Assembly (NCBI GenBank): GCA_021797025.1
Contig: JAKAAK010000100.1
Span: forward strand, 1 to 10,450
Source: Thermoplasmata archaeon
Lineage (GTDB): Archaea; Thermoplasmatota; Thermoplasmata; Thermoplasmatales; Thermoplasmataceae
Reading direction: 5' to 3'
DNA: 10,450 bases
Part shown: positions 7,429 through 10,450 of the stretch, one piece after another
Layout of the letters: every line of letters begins with the position of its first letter
How positions within the stretch are numbered: the stretch's first letter is position 1
The notes under the pieces: generated by a model
Databases searched by the model: none
Seen by the model: only the letters and a program-made list of their open reading frames with translations
What the model was told of the DNA's origin: nothing
Position numbers and translations under genes: made by a program

Positions 7429-8603
7429 TGCCGATAACTAAATCAAATCTAGCGGTTAGAAGAGACCAGGTTTTGAAAATAGCGTCAGAGGTGGTAGTAG
7501 GAGTAGTATTAGCCATTCTCTCAGGCTATGTGGCTGATTTGATTATAAAAACATTCCTACCACAATATAAATCGGATGAGGTATTCATAATAGAATCGGT
7601 GCATGCTGTAATTATACTGATAGTAGGGTTATTAATAGTTGGGTCATTTATCAAGTATCTCAGGGAAGTATTAATAAAAACCAACCGTGGACTTTACGGA
7701 ATTTCGCTCATTGTCAGAATAATTTTTTACGTAATAATACTGGCACTGGTGATGAGCGCGTTCCATGTCAGTGTCACAGGAATACTGGCCGGGAGTGCCA
7801 TAGGTGGTGTCGTACTGGGTCTTGCTGTGCAGACAGTTGCCTCAAATGTTTTATCCAGTATATTTGCAACATCCTCTAATACCATAAAATTCGGGGAGGT
7901 AATATCTGTCAACTCATGGGTATGGAGCGTGGAAACCACAGGAAAGGTAATAGATGTTAAAACTCTGTTTTCAAAGATACTGACAAAGGACAATAATGTG
8001 ATATACTTACCAAATTCAGAAATTCTCGGAAACAGTGTGATAACTGAATTCAGGAACAATGGGGGTAATTATATTTATCCATTGAATATAACTGCACAGG
8101 CGGATGTTCCTGCGGATAAGATCCTGGAAGAAGTAGATGCACGGAATGATTTAAAAGATATGAGATTCTTCCTTTCCAGCAAAAACGGCGTAAGCAATAC
8201 ATTCGAGGCTCTGATCTCATTCAACGAGGTTACTGAGATAAATGAAAAGACTGCTCGAGCAAATATGGCAATAGACGGTGCATACTGGGACATAAAATCA
8301 AAATTCAATGTACTTGGACCTAACTCGATGTATGAGGGTTCCGAAATAGTTTATCCGGTGACCGTTACACTGAATTCTGATGTTCCATCCGAAAAATTAA
8401 TTGAGGAAACCGGAAAACTGCTGCCAGATACCGAAATAATACTTTTGACAAGAGGTGCAGGCACAAATATCTTTCTTGCAAAGGTAAAATTATCTGGAAG
8501 AACCATGGAAAAAACCATAAATGAGACAAACCTTGCCTTTGAAAGGGCATACACTGAACTGAAAACGGAAACGGAGACAAAACCAGATGATAAAAAACAA
8601 TAA
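7428..8603 (+). CDS. MscS-family mechanosensitive ion channel with a probable tandem C-terminal domain duplication
   Basis: MscS channels open under membrane tension and release solutes during hypo-osmotic shock. The 391-residue protein has membrane segments at about 18-40, 53-76, 90-112 and a Gly/Ala-rich pore helix (115-145: GILAGSAIGGVVLGLAVQ...). The MscS beta domain follows (KFGEVISV, GKVIDV, VIYLPNSEILGN at 191-202). After this, two similar segments appear: 215-290 (YIYPLNITAQADVPADKILEE...) and 307-379 (IVYPVTVTLNSDVPSEKLIEE...), each ending in a helix with an AY..LK/IK pattern. Canonical MscS has one such alpha/beta domain. Start ATG 7428 overlaps the serS stop and has a strong Shine-Dalgarno. 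The tail (380-391) is charged. Family assignment is firm; the duplication is judged by eye. Confidence 0.93.
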   Translation: MPITKSNLAVRRDQVLKIASEVVVGVVLAILSGYVADLIIKTFLPQYKSDEVFIIESVHAVIILIVGLLIVGSFIKYLREVLIKTNRGLYGISLIVRIIFYVIILALVMSAFHVSVTGILAGSAIGGVVLGLAVQTVASNVLSSIFATSSNTIKFGEVISVNSWVWSVETTGKVIDVKTLFSKILTKDNNVIYLPNSEILGNSVITEFRNNGGNYIYPLNITAQADVPADKILEEVDARNDLKDMRFFLSSKNGVSNTFEALISFNEVTEINEKTARANMAIDGAYWDIKSKFNVLGPNSMYEGSEIVYPVTVTLNSDVPSEKLIEETGKLLPDTEIILLTRGAGTNIFLAKVKLSGRTMEKTINETNLAFERAYTELKTETETKPDDKKQ

Positions 8604-8621
8604 ATTATCGATCTGGCAAAA

Positions 8622-8630
8622 CTTTATAAA
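8622..8630 (+). promoter_or_regulatory. TATA box for the MoxR/RavA-type ATPase
   Basis: CTTTATAAA in the 51-base gap is centred about 28 bases before ATG 8655, again consistent with a leaderless transcript. It marks the ATPase and the following gene as a separate operon from serS-mscS. Confidence 0.6.
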
Positions 8631-8654
8631 ACATCGTTTTAATTTGTTATAAGA

Positions 8655-9821
8655 ATGAAAAGCATCAATAAAATTTTTGAGGTACAGAACTATCTTACCA
8701 GTACATTTGTGGGCAGGGAAGACGTAATTAATGGCGTGCTTGCAGGATTGATATCTGGAGAGCCCACACTGCTCATAGGCCCACCTGGAACCGCTAAAAC
8801 ATCCATAATAGATACCATGAGCAAGCTCATGAATGCCCGTTATTTTTATTATCTTCTGACAAAATTCACTGAACCGGAAGAATTGCTAGGTCCCATAGAT
8901 ATCAATGCTCTCAAAAATGGCGAATACAGGAATATTATAACCGGAAAGCTGCCCGATGCAAACATAGTATTTCTGGATGAAATTTTCAAGGCAAGTTCCG
9001 CAATAAGGAATACCCTTCTTGACATAATGCTGAACCGCCGGCTTCCCAATGGTGGGACGATGATGGATCTTGACCTTTTAGGTATTTACTCTGCAAGCAA
9101 TGAGATTTCCGATGATGAAGAGGATATGGCATTATATGATAGGTACCCCATTAAGGTATTTCATGGATATGTTGAAAGAACCATTTTAAGAGACCTTCTT
9201 GACAGGGGCATCAACATGGAGGCCAGTAAGGATGAAGAAAAACCATTTATAACCATAGAAGGGGTCATGGACCTTCAGGCTGAGGCTGTAGAAAGGCTGA
9301 ACCAGCTAAGGAGCTTAAACAATGAAGTTATAGACAGGTATATGGAGGCACTGTTCCAGATGGAGGAAAATGATGTGATACTCAGTGATAGAAGGAAAAT
9401 AAAACTTTTGAAGATTGCATCTGCCTTTAGCATACTGATGAACTCAAAAACCATTACAGGAAATGACATAGCCATGGCACTGCGGTATAGTGCAGACAGT
9501 GAGGATTACAAACCGAAAATAGAGGCAGCCATAATTGACTCAAAACTGGAAAATAAATCTGAGATTGTACAGAAGGCAGAGACCACCATGGAAGAAACAA
9601 AATCCCTGATACAGGCTACAGAAGATGCTATAAATAGAAATTCTCCGTACAACGTTGTACTGGACCAGCTAAGTCTGCTGGAAATTTATATAAAGAAGCT
9701 GGAAAGAATGAAATTCGATCTTGGTAGTGATAAATCCCCCTACCATAAGGATATTGTGAACCGGATCAATTCATCCCTTAACTTTGCAGGAGAAAGATAT
9801 GAAAAACTCAAGGGAAGGTAA
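8655..9821 (+). CDS. MoxR-family AAA+ ATPase, RavA-like
   Basis: MoxR ATPases act as chaperone-like remodelling machines, nearly always paired with a VWA-domain protein. The 388-residue protein has Walker A GPPGTAKTS (42-50), YFYYLLTKFTEPEELLGP (63-80), Walker B NIVFLDEI (103-110), sensor-1 N149 in YSASNE and LYDRYPIKV (160-168) with R163 as a likely arginine finger. TKFTEPEELLGPI, FLDEIFKASSAIRNTLL and YSASNE.....ALYDR are patterns of the RavA subgroup (E. coli RavA works with ViaA). The last 90 or so residues are charged and helical, probably coiled coil (about 295-385). No ribosome binding site is seen before ATG 8655, but a TATA box is well placed. The next gene starts 5 bases after its stop. 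The cellular role in archaea is not known to me. Confidence 0.93.
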   Translation: MKSINKIFEVQNYLTSTFVGREDVINGVLAGLISGEPTLLIGPPGTAKTSIIDTMSKLMNARYFYYLLTKFTEPEELLGPIDINALKNGEYRNIITGKLPDANIVFLDEIFKASSAIRNTLLDIMLNRRLPNGGTMMDLDLLGIYSASNEISDDEEDMALYDRYPIKVFHGYVERTILRDLLDRGINMEASKDEEKPFITIEGVMDLQAEAVERLNQLRSLNNEVIDRYMEALFQMEENDVILSDRRKIKLLKIASAFSILMNSKTITGNDIAMALRYSADSEDYKPKIEAAIIDSKLENKSEIVQKAETTMEETKSLIQATEDAINRNSPYNVVLDQLSLLEIYIKKLERMKFDLGSDKSPYHKDIVNRINSSLNFAGERYEKLKGR

Positions 9822-9826
9822 TAGCA

Positions 9827-10450
9827 ATGGAAAATGCTCCTAAAAGCAATATAAGTGGTATTCCAGAAAATAGCACGGTTTACAGGATTACAATGGAAAG
9901 GCTCGTAAGGCGTGTTAATATAGACCTTGACAGGAATACGGCAGAGGAAATAAAGACTGCAGCATCAGACCTATACTTTTTATTCTATTCCGGTATTGCA
10001 AATGTAAACCGGACCATAAATAAAAATGAATTCATGGAAAGTGTCCGGCTAAAAATGGAGTATATGACAAAAACAAAGGATTTTAGCCAGGCAAAGACAT
10101 ATTCAATGCTAAATGACAGGCTATCAATGCTCTACAGCATAAATTTCATGAAGGAACTGAACAGCAAAGCAAAAAATATGAACAGAAATGGAAATTCAAA
10201 TCCTTCTATTAATTCAAAAACGGTTGAAAAATCCATGGAGGATGCATCAAGAAAAATGGAAACTGCACACGAAATTGAAAAAATAATAAAGGATCGGAGT
10301 CCGGGTGGAAATACAGGACAGAAAGAGGGATTATCGGTGGAAAGCCTGATAGACCTAACGGACAGGGCAATGAATGTTGAAAATGCAGATAAGATACTCA
10401 CAATGGCAAACAAACTTATTGACATAATGCCCAGGTATACTAAAAAAATG
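9827..10450 (+). CDS. Probable ViaA-like partner of the MoxR ATPase, N-terminal part (runs off the window)
   Basis: A reading frame of 208 codons stays open from ATG 9827 to the window end, with codon use like its neighbours. It starts MENAPKSNISGIPENSTVYR. It is mostly polar and helical, for example around FSQAKTYSMLNDRLSMLYSINFMKEL (about 86-111), with Asn/Ser-rich linkers near 120-135 and a Gly-containing break near 163-170. There is no signal peptide or membrane segment. The VWA domain with its metal-binding DxSxS motif is not reached, so naming it a VWA/ViaA protein rests on position: 5 bases after a RavA-type gene, in the place this partner almost always occupies, plus the helical N-terminus known for ViaA. 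A purine-rich AGGGAAGGT lies just before the start. The gene itself is well supported; its identity is inferred. Confidence 0.7.
   Translation, partial: MENAPKSNISGIPENSTVYRITMERLVRRVNIDLDRNTAEEIKTAASDLYFLFYSGIANVNRTINKNEFMESVRLKMEYMTKTKDFSQAKTYSMLNDRLSMLYSINFMKELNSKAKNMNRNGNSNPSINSKTVEKSMEDASRKMETAHEIEKIIKDRSPGGNTGQKEGLSVESLIDLTDRAMNVENADKILTMANKLIDIMPRYTKKM

Noticed and set aside
10132..10425. Minus-strand ORF of 97 codons near the right edge
   Set aside because: It is antisense to the open frame starting at 9827, which has good codon use, a purine-rich start context and operon spacing; the antisense product is Ser/Phe-rich as expected for a shadow.

Overview
The window is AT-rich and reads as the chromosome of an acidophilic, thermophilic euryarchaeon of the order Thermoplasmatales (Ferroplasma, Acidiplasma, Picrophilus, Cuniculiplasma or a relative). 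The strongest evidence is a membrane-anchored archaeal LonB protease that resembles the Thermoplasma acidophilum enzyme along almost its whole length. A diphthine synthase and a probable Cgi121 (KEOPS) subunit are archaeal markers. Four genes also have a TATA box about 25 bases before the start codon and no obvious ribosome binding site, the leaderless arrangement typical of this order. Genus is not resolved from the sequence alone.

Layout. (1) Bases 1 to about 556 are the right end of an IS200/IS605-family element: the C-terminal part of a TnpB nuclease gene, broken by a frameshift just before its zinc finger, then a 7-bp hairpin over the tnpB stop codon. (2) A PfkB-family kinase, most like archaeal nucleoside kinases, runs rightward from a TATA box close to the IS end. 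(3) On the minus strand, lon and a small Cgi121-like gene overlap and form an operon; its end overlaps the kinase end tail to tail. (4) A 164-base divergent intergenic region separates lon from the rightward genes. (5) Enolase and diphthine synthase lie 2 bases apart. (6) Seryl-tRNA synthetase and an MscS-type channel are coupled by a TAATG overlap. (7) A MoxR/RavA-type AAA+ ATPase is followed 5 bases later by a gene that runs off the right edge, probably its VWA-protein partner (ViaA-like).

Most of the window is housekeeping: glycolysis, translation-factor modification, tRNA charging, possibly tRNA t6A modification, and membrane-associated proteolysis. Less ordinary are the broken TnpB element with a preserved structured end, an MscS channel whose C-terminal domain appears to be duplicated in tandem, an enolase with an altered GDEGGF motif, and the archaeal RavA/ViaA-like pair. 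I see no CRISPR array, tRNA, rRNA or convincing wholly new system. No gene-free stretch exceeds 300 bases; the longest are 3903-4066 (divergent promoters) and 540-636 (IS end plus promoter).
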